Positions 52,140-60,548 of a stretch of 64,000 nt of DNA are shown here, piece by piece (position 1 is the stretch's first letter; each line of letters begins with the position of its first letter). The notes below the pieces were generated by a model. It was given only the letters and a program-made list of their open reading frames with translations, was not told the DNA's origin and did not search any database. The position numbers and the translations under genes are program-made. This DNA comes from BQJD01 sp964350265 (GTDB lineage: Bacteria > Pseudomonadota > Gammaproteobacteria > Arenicellales > CAJQKF01), in the NCBI GenBank assembly GCA_964350265.1, contig CAYGJZ010000002.1, forward strand, positions 1-64,000, read 5' to 3'.

Positions 52140-53132
52140 TTACTGCACCGCGACCACGGTACGGCCACGGATTTCCCCGGCGAGAATTCGCCGTCCCGCC
52201 TCGGGCACGTCGGGCAGCCCGATGGTGTTCACCATGGAGTCCAGTCTAGCCATCGGCAGGTCGCTTGCCACGCGCTGCCAGGCCCGCGCCCGGGCGGCCG
52301 TCGGCTGCATCACCGAGTCGATGCCCAGCAGGTTGACGCCGCGCAGCAGGAAGGGAATGACCGTGGTGTTCAAGGAGCTGCCCCCGGCCAGTCCCACCGC
52401 CGCCACTGAACCACCGTAGCGAATCTGGGTCAGGACGTGGGACAGCATGGTGCCGCCCACCGCATCCACGCAGCCAGCCCAGCGTTCCCGGTCCAGCGGC
52501 TTTGCAGGTGGTGAGGACAAGGCCTCGCGTTCAATGATCGTCGCGGCGCCGAGCGACCTCAGGTAGTCCGCGGTTTCCGCTCTGCCGGTGACCGCGGCAA
52601 CTTGGTACCCCAGGCTGGCGAGGATGGCGACCGCCACCGAGCCGACGCCGCCGGCCGCACCGGTAACCAGCACCTCGCCCTGGTCGGGCTCCAGACCGTG
52701 GTCTTCCAGCGCCATCACTGCCAGCATGGCAGTGAAGCCGGCCGTGCCTACCGCCATGGCCTGGCGAGCGGACAGGCCGGATGGTCGTGGCAACAGCCAG
52801 TCGCCCTTGACCCTGGCTCGCTCCGCGTAACCACCCCACCAGGTTTCTCCCACTCGCCAACCGGTCAGTAGCACCGGATCTCCAGCCTGGAACCGCTGGT
52901 CTTCCGAAACCACCACGGTGCCGGCCAGGTCAATGCCGGCAATGTGCGGATAGTTGCGTACCAGGCCACCCTTGCCGGACAAGCACAGCCCGTCCTTGTA
53001 GTTGACGGTGGAGTATTCCACCGCAACCGTGACGCCTCCCTCCTGGGGCAGGGCGTGCTCGTTGATGGTCTCGACTGCGCTGGTGACCTTTCCCTGGTCG
53101 TTCTTCCGAGTGACGACGGCGTTGAATTCCAC
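52140..53132 (-). CDS. acuI: Acrylyl-CoA reductase (AcuI/YhdH family)
   Basis: A 330-residue medium-chain dehydrogenase of the AcuI/YhdH branch, which reduces acrylyl-CoA to propionyl-CoA with NADPH. Family features are the start MEFNAVVTRKNDQGKV, VEYSTVNYKDGLCLSGKG, GIDLAGTVV, the NADP-binding VTGAAGGVGSVAVAILASLG and GVNLLGIDSV. It carries no catalytic Zn. In marine bacteria it detoxifies the acrylyl-CoA made from dimethylsulfoniopropionate or propionate-type acids. Here it is on the minus strand beside the cupin and the ABC importer, and its promoter region carries a GntR-type palindrome, so it is probably part of the island pathway. Confidence 0.88.
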   Translation of the reverse strand: MEFNAVVTRKNDQGKVTSAVETINEHALPQEGGVTVAVEYSTVNYKDGLCLSGKGGLVRNYPHIAGIDLAGTVVVSEDQRFQAGDPVLLTGWRVGETWWGGYAERARVKGDWLLPRPSGLSARQAMAVGTAGFTAMLAVMALEDHGLEPDQGEVLVTGAAGGVGSVAVAILASLGYQVAAVTGRAETADYLRSLGAATIIEREALSSPPAKPLDRERWAGCVDAVGGTMLSHVLTQIRYGGSVAAVGLAGGSSLNTTVIPFLLRGVNLLGIDSVMQPTAARARAWQRVASDLPMARLDSMVNTIGLPDVPEAGRRILAGEIRGRTVVAVQ

Positions 53133-53265
53133 GTTGACCTCTTGCTGTGCAAATGATGGTTGATGGTGTGCCGCACCCAGTGACAGGCCATCCCAGGAGG
53201 CACGACGTGCGGGATGCCTCGTTGAAACAGGTCACGAGGTGCTAAAGTGTCCAGAAGGTATAAAT

Positions 53266-53275
53266 TAACATGTTA
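53266..53275 (-). promoter_or_regulatory. GntR-type operator of the AcuI gene
   Basis: A perfect TAACATGTTA palindrome, about 133 bp upstream of the AcuI start codon. No second copy was seen 22 bp away. Confidence 0.65.
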
Positions 53276-53546
53276 GAGCATGGAGGATCGATACCCGCGA
53301 TGCGGTTCGATGCCCTGGCTGCGCACTTGGCCCCACGTCCTGTCGACATTCTGCTAAGGCTTTCGGAGCCTGCGTATGGGATGCAAACCGCTGAAAAATC
53401 GTCGGTTATTGCGATATCCACGATGTAGAGCCGGCAATCCGCCGATTTTCCTGCCACAGGTCGTACGCACACGGCCAGTGGTCGATCCTGAAGACCAGGA
53501 TACGTCGGGCTTGCAGATTTTCCTTGAAGTTCTAGAATAGCTTTCA

Positions 53547-53556
53547 TAACATGTTA
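53547..53556 (+). promoter_or_regulatory. GntR-type operator of the cupin gene
   Basis: Perfect TAACATGTTA palindrome, about 42 bp upstream of the cupin start. A half-matching copy 22 bp upstream (53525-53534) has only 5/10 identities and is doubtful. Confidence 0.65.
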
Positions 53557-53598
53557 ACTACATTGACCATCATCGAAACACAACGGGAAACCGCCACC

Positions 53599-54081
53599 AT
53601 GAGCAAGCCAACTGAACAGCAGACCTGGGGCGACAGGCTGGACGACGCGATCCAGGCGGCGTCGAGCGCGCGTCGGGAAGCACGCAAGGTGATTCGCTCG
53701 GAAGAGTTGCAATGGGAAGAGGACAAGATGGCCAAGAGCGCCTTGCTGGTGAGCGAGATGACCGGATTCTCGCTGCGCTCTATCCACGCATTTCTCGCCG
53801 AGATGCCACCTGCGGCATCCACCGGGAAACATCGTCACACCAGCGAAGCGCTGATGTACGCGTTGTCTGGCAGCGCCTACACCATCATCGACGGAGAGCG
53901 GATCGACTGGAAGGCGGGAGATGCCATTGCCATCCCGGTGATGGCCTGGCATCAGCACTTCAATGCCAGCGACACCGAGCCGTTTCGCTACCTTGCCGCG
54001 AGCAACTACCCGATGACGGTAAATCTCGGCGTGGAACTGATCGAGCACGCTGAATCGCGCAGCGATCTCGACGACAACTGA
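53599..54081 (+). CDS. Cupin-domain protein
   Basis: A 160-residue soluble protein. The cupin motifs are GKHRHTSEALMYALSGSAYTIIDGE (first metal site, His-x-His and Glu; cut here) and DAIAIPVMAWHQHFN (second site). It resembles the gentisate/1-hydroxy-2-naphthoate dioxygenase-type cupin fold, but these are longer, so it may be a non-catalytic or small-dioxygenase relative. The start at 53599 with GGGA upstream is preferred over 53551, which would overlap the operator. Next to ABC ATPase, 19 bp downstream. Confidence 0.8.
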   Translation: MSKPTEQQTWGDRLDDAIQAASSARREARKVIRSEELQWEEDKMAKSALLVSEMTGFSLRSIHAFLAEMPPAASTGKHRHTSEALMYALSGSAYTIIDGERIDWKAGDAIAIPVMAWHQHFNASDTEPFRYLAASNYPMTVNLGVELIEHAESRSDLDDN

Positions 54082-54100
54082 GCATGCGGGGAAGGCAGCG

Positions 54101-55198
54101 TTGATCACCCTGACAAACATCAAGAAAACGTACCGTGGTACCCAGGCTCCCGCCGTGGACGGACTTTCGCTGACGGTAGAGGAGGGGCAACTGGTCACGT
54201 TGCTGGGTTCCAGTGGTTGCGGCAAGACCACCACCCTGCGTTGTCTTGCCGGGCTGGAAGAGCCTGATGCCGGAGAGATCGCCATCGACGGGGAGGTGGT
54301 GTACTCCAGCGAACGCGGCATCAACCTGCCTGCGAGCCGCAGACGACTTGGCATGGTGTTTCAAAGCTATGCCATCTGGCCGCACATGACGGTGTTCGAA
54401 AACGTCGCCTTTCCCTTGCGCTGCGAGAACAAGTCTCAAGACGAAATTGCAGAAGCCGTCGACTGGGCCCTGTCCCTGGTCAACCTGGAAGAATATGCAC
54501 AACGTCGTGCGCCATTGCTTTCCGGTGGGCAGCAACAGCGGGTTGCCCTGGCCAGGGCGATCGTCAACCGTCCCCGGGTGTTGCTGCTTGACGAACCCTT
54601 GAGCAACCTCGATGCCAAGCTGCGTGACCAGATGCGACTGGAACTGCGCCAGTTGCTCAAGGGCCTGAAGATTACCGCCGTGTACGTGACCCACGACCAG
54701 GACGAGGCCTACTCCCTGTCCGATGTGACTGCACTGATGAACGGTGGGCGCATTGTCGAGTACGGGCTGCCCATCGACATCTACAACCAGCCAAGAACAA
54801 CTTTCGGCGCCGAGTTCCTCGGATTGTTCAGCCGGTTCCCGGGCACGGTTGTCGGAATGTCGTCGGAGAACCAGGCAAGGGTGCAATCCCCGCTCGGGGA
54901 AATCCTGTGCCACAGCCATGTCTCGCAGGCGGCGGGAACCGACGTCACCGTCTACCTGCGTCCGGAGGAAGTGGAAGTACTGGTGTCGTCCAGCGAACCC
55001 GGATTTGACGTGGACGTCACGGAAATCATTCGCCTTGGCAGCATCGTCGAATGGTGGGGGCAAGTCGGCGGAATCCAGGTGCGCGGAAGGATGTTGGCGG
55101 GGGCACCAGGTGCCGCTCGCCTGCACGAGAGCGGAGTGGGGGGGCGATTGCGGGCGCACGTGTTGTCCGCACGATGCCTTCCCACGGATGCGGAATAA
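54101..55198 (+). CDS. ABC transporter ATP-binding protein (Fe3+/phosphonate/polyamine type)
   Basis: A 365-residue ATPase. Walker A is LGSSGCGKTT, the signature LSGGQQQRVALARAIV, Walker B VLLLDEPLSNLD, the switch His is in VYVTHDQDEAYS, followed by a TOBE-type C-terminal domain (VTVYLRPEEVEVL). The likely start is TTG at 54101, with GGGGAAGG upstream; no ATG fits. It forms an importer with the next binding protein and fused permease. Family members carry iron(III), thiamine, polyamines or 2-aminoethylphosphonate. Confidence 0.92.
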   Translation: MITLTNIKKTYRGTQAPAVDGLSLTVEEGQLVTLLGSSGCGKTTTLRCLAGLEEPDAGEIAIDGEVVYSSERGINLPASRRRLGMVFQSYAIWPHMTVFENVAFPLRCENKSQDEIAEAVDWALSLVNLEEYAQRRAPLLSGGQQQRVALARAIVNRPRVLLLDEPLSNLDAKLRDQMRLELRQLLKGLKITAVYVTHDQDEAYSLSDVTALMNGGRIVEYGLPIDIYNQPRTTFGAEFLGLFSRFPGTVVGMSSENQARVQSPLGEILCHSHVSQAAGTDVTVYLRPEEVEVLVSSSEPGFDVDVTEIIRLGSIVEWWGQVGGIQVRGRMLAGAPGAARLHESGVGGRLRAHVLSARCLPTDAE

Positions 55199-55221
55199 GC
55201 CAAACCAACGAGGAGCATGAC

Positions 55222-56328
55222 ATGACCGATCGAGGATTCTACAAGCAACGCAAGCCCCTGTGCCGGCTGGCTGGTGCCGCGTTGGCCGGTGCCATTGCGC
55301 TGGGGTTGTCCACCCCGGCTGCCGCGGAAGGCGACGTGCAGGCGACACTGGATGCCCTCGCCGGGATGGGGGGAGAAGAGCGTCTCGCCTTTCTCGAGGC
55401 CGAGGCGAACAAGGAAGGAAAGATCGTGGTGTACGCCGCGGATGATCCCAACGTGATGAAGGCCTGGGCAGATGCATTCGGCGAGAAGTACCCCGGTATC
55501 GAGGTGATCTACCAGCGCATGAACACCCGCGACATGATCAGTCGCGTAGTGGCGGAAGTGGAGGCGGGCCGTCCTGTTGCTTCATTGCTCGGTGGTGTCA
55601 CCGCGACTGAGTTGGCGACGTTGAAGGAGAAGGGCTTGTTGGCCAGCTACCACTCTCCGGAAGCCGAGAGTTTCGATGCGCAGTTCAAGGATGAGAACGG
55701 CTACTGGACCGCACATTGGTTCGCGCCGGAGATCGTTGGCGTCAACGTCAACCAGTTGAAGAAGGAGGATGCACCGATCACCGTAGAAGACCTTGCCAAC
55801 TCCGGCCTGGAGCGAAAACTGGGACGACGCAGTTCCGGGGGCCGCTGGCTGGCGGGTGTCGCCCACGTGCTCGGCGAGGAGAAGGCGCTCGAACTGGCGT
55901 CGCGTATTGCCGATCTGAACCCGTTGCTGTTCAGCAGCACCAGCGCATTGACCAATGCGTTGACCAGCGGACAGATCTCGGTGGCCTTTGACATTCACGC
56001 AGGCAATATCGGTATCGCCAAGGAGCGCGGCGCGCCGGTGGACTACGTGGTGCCCGAGCCGTTGTTCCTGCTTCCGGCCTACACGGTGTTCCTGAAGTCC
56101 GCGCCGCATCCCCATGCCGCGGCATTGAACTACGACTGGAGGCTGGCGAAGGATGGAGGCCAGGGAATGTACAAGGACTACCACCAGAATGGTCCGCGCC
56201 CGGATACCGAGTATGCCTACATGGACATCATGAACGGCGCCAAGACGACGATCACCCTGAACCAGGACGTGCTCACGGAGATCCGCAAGTACGACGAGAA
56301 GTTCAAGGAAATGTTCGTCAAGGAATAA
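55222..56328 (+). CDS. Extracellular solute-binding protein of ABC transporter
   Basis: A 368-residue periplasmic protein with a signal peptide (LCRLAGAALAGAIALGLSTPAAA). It belongs to SBP family 1/ferric-type proteins: IVVYAADDPNVMKAWADAFGEKYPGIEV (cut here), VASLLGGVTATELATLKEKG and SGQISVAFDIHAGN. The length matches FbpA/PhnS-type receptors. No Tyr pair typical of ferric-binding proteins is obvious, so the ligand is more likely an organic molecule. AGGAG upstream of the ATG at 55222. In the pathway it probably binds the substrate of the island. Confidence 0.9.
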   Translation: MTDRGFYKQRKPLCRLAGAALAGAIALGLSTPAAAEGDVQATLDALAGMGGEERLAFLEAEANKEGKIVVYAADDPNVMKAWADAFGEKYPGIEVIYQRMNTRDMISRVVAEVEAGRPVASLLGGVTATELATLKEKGLLASYHSPEAESFDAQFKDENGYWTAHWFAPEIVGVNVNQLKKEDAPITVEDLANSGLERKLGRRSSGGRWLAGVAHVLGEEKALELASRIADLNPLLFSSTSALTNALTSGQISVAFDIHAGNIGIAKERGAPVDYVVPEPLFLLPAYTVFLKSAPHPHAAALNYDWRLAKDGGQGMYKDYHQNGPRPDTEYAYMDIMNGAKTTITLNQDVLTEIRKYDEKFKEMFVKE

Positions 56329-56356
56329 CGGCAGGAACACTGGGCCAAGATCAGCA

Positions 56357-58087
56357 ATGAATACCGCACAACAGCCCTCGAGCAGTCGCGTACGTTGGTG
56401 GACGCGCATTGATCCCTGGCGTGACGGCACGACACTGTTGTGCGGTTTCCTGCTCATCTACCTGGTCGGTGTGCCGCTGGTTCTGCTGTTCTACGGCTCG
56501 GCGGCCACCGGCGTCCCTGGTGAGGCCGGTGCGCTGAGTCTTTCCCGCTACTACGAGGTCCTGTCCGACCCGGATACCTACCGCTTGCTTGGTCGGTCGG
56601 TGGTCTACGCCCTGGGTGTAGCCGCGGTGGCCCTGCCGCTGGGTGGCGTCACGGCCTGGTTGGTGCAGCGAACCAACCTGCCCGGCAAGGGAATTTTCGT
56701 GTTTCTTGCGCTGTGCCCGGCCTTCATGCCGCCGGTGTTGATCGCGCTGGGCTGGATACTGCTGCTGGACGGCAATATTGGACTCGTCAGTCGTTTCCTG
56801 CAGTCGATGCTGGGTGCCGACGAACCCTTGCTGCAGGTGCACTCCCTGTACGGAATGATCTGGATCGGCGGCGTGCTCGACATGCCGCTGGCCTTTCTGT
56901 GGCTGTGGCCCGCCTTCGCGGCCATGGATCCCGCGCTCGAGGAAGCGGGAGCCATGGCCGGCGGGAGGCCCTGGCGAGTGCTGCGCAAGGTCACGCTTCC
57001 CCTGATCTGGCCGGCCATTGCCGGTGCATTCCTGATCAGCTTTGTCCTTGCCATAGAAGACGTCACCGTACCGATCCTGGTCGGACTGCCGGGTCAGGTG
57101 CATGTCTTTGCCACGGACATCTACCTGGCCCATGCCCAGGAAACCCCGGATACCGCGCGTGCCAGTGCGCAGGGTGTCATCCTCTTGCTGGTCACCATCG
57201 GCTTCGTCTGGCTGTACCGCCACCTGACCCGCAAGTCTGAACGGTATGCCATCGTGCGTGGGCGTGGCTACCGACCGTCCGAAGTGTCTCTGGGTGTTTG
57301 GCGGTTGCCGGTGTTTGCGTTGATGTGCGCGGTCTTTGGTTTTGTCGTGTTGCTGCCACTGGTGATCCTGTTGTGGACTTCGCTCAGTCCCTATCTACAG
57401 GCGCCGACGCTGGATGGCCTGACAAACCTCTCGCTGTACTGGTACCGCAGCCTGATTGATGACCCGATGGCCATTCGTGGATTGGTCAACAGCGCCCTGT
57501 CCGGGTTCGGCGCGGCGGTGGTGGTGATGGGCCTGTCGGTAATCGTTGGTTGGGCGGTCATTCGCTCGAAGAATCGCATCTGGGGCTTTCTCGACGTGCT
57601 CGCCTTCCTGCCGGTGGCGATTCCTGGACTGGTGGTCGGCCTTGGCCTGATCTGGCTGTACGTGCCGGTGGCGCTGCCGATCTACGGCACCCTGGTCATC
57701 ATCTGGCTTGCCTACATCACCAAGTTCATTCCCTACGGTGCGCGACTGATCTACGCCGGCCTGCGCCAGTTGCACCCGGAACTGGAGGAGGCTGCGCATG
57801 TATCCGGGGCGAGCTGGGGCAAGACCTTGCGCAGAATCATCCTGCCGTTGCTCGCGCCGACGCTGGCAGCGGGCATCCTGTACTCCACCATGCGGGCGTT
57901 TCGGGAGCTGCCGGCATCGCTGTTGCTGGTGTCCTACGGCAACGAGACCTATTCGGTCATCGCCTATGAAATGTGGTCGGCCGGTGATCCCGGGCGTACC
58001 GCGGCCTACGGCATGGTGGTGATCGTAGTGATGACGACGATCGTCGCAATTACCTGGAGGACTGTGCGCAAATGGGCATTCCGATGA
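56357..58087 (+). CDS. ABC transporter fused double permease
   Basis: A 576-residue inner-membrane protein with about 12 helices and two permease units. Each unit has an EAA loop: EEAGAMAGGRPWRVLRKVTLPL and EEAAHVSGASWGKTLRRIILPL (each cut to 20 in reading). Fused permeases of this form serve ferric, thiamine or phosphonate importers. Its stop overlaps the start of the flavin reductase (ATGA). That coupling of importer to redox enzyme implies that the imported compound is the monooxygenase substrate. Confidence 0.92.
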   Translation: MNTAQQPSSSRVRWWTRIDPWRDGTTLLCGFLLIYLVGVPLVLLFYGSAATGVPGEAGALSLSRYYEVLSDPDTYRLLGRSVVYALGVAAVALPLGGVTAWLVQRTNLPGKGIFVFLALCPAFMPPVLIALGWILLLDGNIGLVSRFLQSMLGADEPLLQVHSLYGMIWIGGVLDMPLAFLWLWPAFAAMDPALEEAGAMAGGRPWRVLRKVTLPLIWPAIAGAFLISFVLAIEDVTVPILVGLPGQVHVFATDIYLAHAQETPDTARASAQGVILLLVTIGFVWLYRHLTRKSERYAIVRGRGYRPSEVSLGVWRLPVFALMCAVFGFVVLLPLVILLWTSLSPYLQAPTLDGLTNLSLYWYRSLIDDPMAIRGLVNSALSGFGAAVVVMGLSVIVGWAVIRSKNRIWGFLDVLAFLPVAIPGLVVGLGLIWLYVPVALPIYGTLVIIWLAYITKFIPYGARLIYAGLRQLHPELEEAAHVSGASWGKTLRRIILPLLAPTLAAGILYSTMRAFRELPASLLLVSYGNETYSVIAYEMWSAGDPGRTAAYGMVVIVVMTTIVAITWRTVRKWAFR

Positions 58088-58620
58088 GTAAAGACACCTT
58101 CAGCGACGCCGACGCACTGCCGGATTCGCTGCCGGCGCCGGACCAGCGAGAACTGCGCAATGCCTTTGGCCGATTCGCCACCGGTGTGTGCGTGGTGACC
58201 ACGCGCGACGCGGACGGTGCACCGGTTGGGGTGACCGTGAATTCGTTCAGCGCGCTGTCGCTGTCGCCGCCCCTGGTGTTGTGGTGCCTCGCCGAAACGG
58301 CGCTGTCTCGTGCCGCCTTCGAGCAGGCTGAGCGCTTCGCGGTAAACGTGCTCAGTGCCCACCAGCACGAGGTGTCGAAGAACTTCGCAACCTCGCGTGC
58401 GGACAAGTTCCGCAACCAGGTCTGGACGCCGGGCCTGGGCGATGTGCCGTTGCTGGGGGGAACCCTGGCACGGTTCGAGTGTCGTCGTTCTTCGCTGTTG
58501 GCAAAGGGGGATCACCTGTTGTTCGTTGGCCGGGTGGAGCGGTTTTCCTACGACGATGGCAATCCCTTGTTGTTCAGCGCCGGGCAGTACGGCGAGATGG
58601 CACGGGCATTGAGCGAATGA
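58084..58620 (+). CDS. Flavin reductase family protein
   Basis: A 178-residue protein of the flavin reductase-like (HpaC/RutF) family, supplying reduced FMN or FAD. FGRFATGVCVVTTRD, the GVTVNSFSALSLSPPLVLWCL segment and FAVNVLSAHQHEVSKNFA are typical. The ATG at 58084 overlaps the permease stop (an in-frame ATG at 58072 is the alternative). It is the natural partner of the luciferase-type monooxygenase at 59513, whose gene lies beyond the convergent VOC gene. Confidence 0.9.
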   Translation: MSKDTFSDADALPDSLPAPDQRELRNAFGRFATGVCVVTTRDADGAPVGVTVNSFSALSLSPPLVLWCLAETALSRAAFEQAERFAVNVLSAHQHEVSKNFATSRADKFRNQVWTPGLGDVPLLGGTLARFECRRSSLLAKGDHLLFVGRVERFSYDDGNPLLFSAGQYGEMARALSE

Positions 58621-58643
58621 TGTCGGTTTGCCGCGCGCGGGAA

Positions 58644-59390
58644 TCAGGTCGTCTCGAGGTGCAGGTTGCCCCCGTCCCTGGCGTCCCAGTGGAACGGGGT
58701 CGAAGAGGGCGCGCGGCACACGTGCAGACTGTACAGGTGACCGGTGGCCGGTTGGCGGTCGACTGTGCGGCCCACGGGCCGGATCTCGATCCGCGACTCG
58801 CCGAAGTCGAAGGTATGCCCGTCGTCTTTTTCCAACGTGCCGGGTTCCTGCTGCAACAAGGCCCGGTACAGCGCCGCCGTCTCTTCGATGTCGCTGCTCA
58901 CCAGCCGAATGGCGGCTATTCCGTTGACCCCGTTGGGATGGCGGCAGGCTGGCGGTCGACGATGGGTGATCGGGGTGAGGTCTTCGATCAGGAAGGGCAC
59001 CGTGCCCGGGGCGATGTGCGGGGGCACCGACAAGCGCCAGCGAATGGTGACACCGTCGGGCCTCGTTCGCGACATTTCCCGCGGCGGGCTCATGACGATA
59101 CCGGCGGCGTCGTACCGCGCGAGGTCAGTGTCCAGGTCGTCGGAGATCGCGCAGAAGTCGGACAGTCCACCACCGCCGGCAAGGAGTGGCGCCCAACGAT
59201 GCGACGGGTTCGGCTCGGCGAAGGCAAGCAACTCCAGGTAGCTGCCGTCCTCCAGTCCCACCAGGGCATTGTGGGTGCCCGTGGAATGGCGTCCTCCCGG
59301 GGTGACGACGAAGCCCAGCCGGGCAAAACCTCGAATCGCTTGGTCAAGATTCGGGACCACGACAACGACATGATCAAGTCCAGTCAGCAT
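58644..59390 (-). CDS. VOC-superfamily protein (glyoxalase-like)
   Basis: A 248-residue protein with paired glyoxalase/bleomycin-type modules: first LDHVVVVVPNLDQAIRGFARLGF, GRHSTGTHNALV and YLELLAF, second NGIAAIRLVSSDIEETAALYRALL and RIEIRPV. It resembles the VOC family of glyoxalase-like domain 3 proteins. The start at 59390 (MLTGLDHVVVVV) has GGTGG upstream. It is divergent from the monooxygenase with a shared tandem operator region. A role as isomerase, epimerase or dioxygenase is possible. Confidence 0.82.
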   Translation of the reverse strand: MLTGLDHVVVVVPNLDQAIRGFARLGFVVTPGGRHSTGTHNALVGLEDGSYLELLAFAEPNPSHRWAPLLAGGGGLSDFCAISDDLDTDLARYDAAGIVMSPPREMSRTRPDGVTIRWRLSVPPHIAPGTVPFLIEDLTPITHRRPPACRHPNGVNGIAAIRLVSSDIEETAALYRALLQQEPGTLEKDDGHTFDFGESRIEIRPVGRTVDRQPATGHLYSLHVCRAPSSTPFHWDARDGGNLHLETT

Positions 59391-59466
59391 TTTGGTTTTC
59401 CACCTGTCTTGCGCCCGTTGCCGAGAGCTTCCGGCGACAGGCTGTGATGAGTGCGGTGACATTTAA

Positions 59467-59498
59467 GAAAATGTCATCCAATTATAATTAACATGTTA
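59467..59498. promoter_or_regulatory. Tandem GntR-type operator between VOC and monooxygenase genes
   Basis: TAACATGTTA is perfect at 59489-59498 and GAAAATGTCA (7/10) at 59467-59476 is 22 bp away centre to centre. The perfect copy abuts the ribosome site (AGGAG) of the monooxygenase and lies about 100 bp from the divergent VOC start; it could control both. Confidence 0.7.
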
Positions 59499-59512
59499 GG
59501 AGTGACAATACA

Positions 59513-60538
59513 ATGGATTTCGGCGCCTTTGTCCTTTGCCAGAGACTGCACAGGGAAATCTCCTCAGCGGATGTGTTTGCCAATTCCCTGGAGCTGGTAA
59601 AACTGGCCGAGGAAGTTGGCTTCTCCAATGCCTGGTTCCCCGAACATCACCTTCTCCACTACGTTTCCTGCCCTTCGCCGTTGATGATGGCCGTGAAGGC
59701 GGCTTCCGTGACGCAGTCGATCCGCGTCGGCACCGCGATCGCGGTTGCACCGTACTACCATCCCATCCGGTTGGCCGGGGAGATCGGAATGGCCGACCAT
59801 CTCACCGATGGTCGGTTGGAGATCGCGACCGGTCGGGGCGCGGTGAACTATGAGTTCTCCCGGTTCGGCATCGACGTGCCGACGGCCTCTGCGCGCTTCC
59901 AGGAGTCCGCCAAGGCGGTGCAGGATCTGCTGACCAACGAAGACTGTGTCAGCGACGGACCAACCTGGCCGTTTCCTGCGTCTACCGCGGTTCCACGGCC
60001 ATTGCAGGATCCTTTTCCGCCGATGTGGGTAGCCGCGCGTTCGCCCGAAACCATCGACTGGTCGGTAAAGAACGGGTTCAACGTCATGACCAACACGCCC
60101 TGGGGCGAGCCGTTGGCGGCGATTGAGGCGGTGGGGCAGCAGTTTCAGGATGCCGTTTCCCGGGCCAATCCGACGGTGCGGCCGAAGTTCGGCGTTTCGC
60201 GCGTTGCATTCGTCGCCGAAAGCGACGCGGAGGCGCGTGCCGAGATGGACGCGGTGCAGGTCAGCAACCGGGTGTTTACCCGCCTGTTTCGAGACATGGC
60301 GGAGATTCGTGGCGGGTTTGCCGAACCGGAGCCGGTGGAAGGCGAACCGACACCCGACGACCTGTTCAACGTGCTCATTGCCGGGTCGCCGAAGACCTGC
60401 ATCGACAAGTTGAAGATTCTCGAACGCGCAGGCGTCGATCACTTCATCATGTTCGTGTTCGGACGCGATCACGAATCGGCGATGCGATCGGTACGCATGT
60501 TTGGCGAGCAGGTCATTCCCGCGTTCCGCAAGGCATAG
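59513..60538 (+). CDS. LLM-class flavin-dependent monooxygenase
   Basis: A 341-residue bacterial luciferase-like TIM barrel that uses reduced flavin from a separate reductase. Segments EEVGFSNAWFPEHHLLHYVS, VGTAIAVAPYYHPIRLAGEI, DGRLEIATGRGAV and PPMWVAARSPETI match this class. Members oxidise sulfonates, dimethyl sulfide, nitrilotriacetate and many other small compounds. It may attack a carbon-sulfur or carbon-nitrogen bond. Its operator abuts the ribosome site. Confidence 0.88.
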   Translation: MDFGAFVLCQRLHREISSADVFANSLELVKLAEEVGFSNAWFPEHHLLHYVSCPSPLMMAVKAASVTQSIRVGTAIAVAPYYHPIRLAGEIGMADHLTDGRLEIATGRGAVNYEFSRFGIDVPTASARFQESAKAVQDLLTNEDCVSDGPTWPFPASTAVPRPLQDPFPPMWVAARSPETIDWSVKNGFNVMTNTPWGEPLAAIEAVGQQFQDAVSRANPTVRPKFGVSRVAFVAESDAEARAEMDAVQVSNRVFTRLFRDMAEIRGGFAEPEPVEGEPTPDDLFNVLIAGSPKTCIDKLKILERAGVDHFIMFVFGRDHESAMRSVRMFGEQVIPAFRKA

Positions 60539-60548
60539 GAGAGTAGCG

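Larger units (their letters stand above)
53133..53598. other. 466-bp divergent promoter region of AcuI and cupin genes
   Basis: No supported gene. A 101-codon minus-strand frame at 53242-53547 lacks a good start and domain. Two copies of TAACATGTTA sit at its two ends (53266-53275 and 53547-53556), one for each direction. Confidence 0.6.

Noticed and set aside
53242..53547. A 101-codon minus-strand frame between AcuI and cupin genes
   Set aside because: No ribosome site, no family, ends in a promoter region and overlaps both operators. Not supported as a gene.
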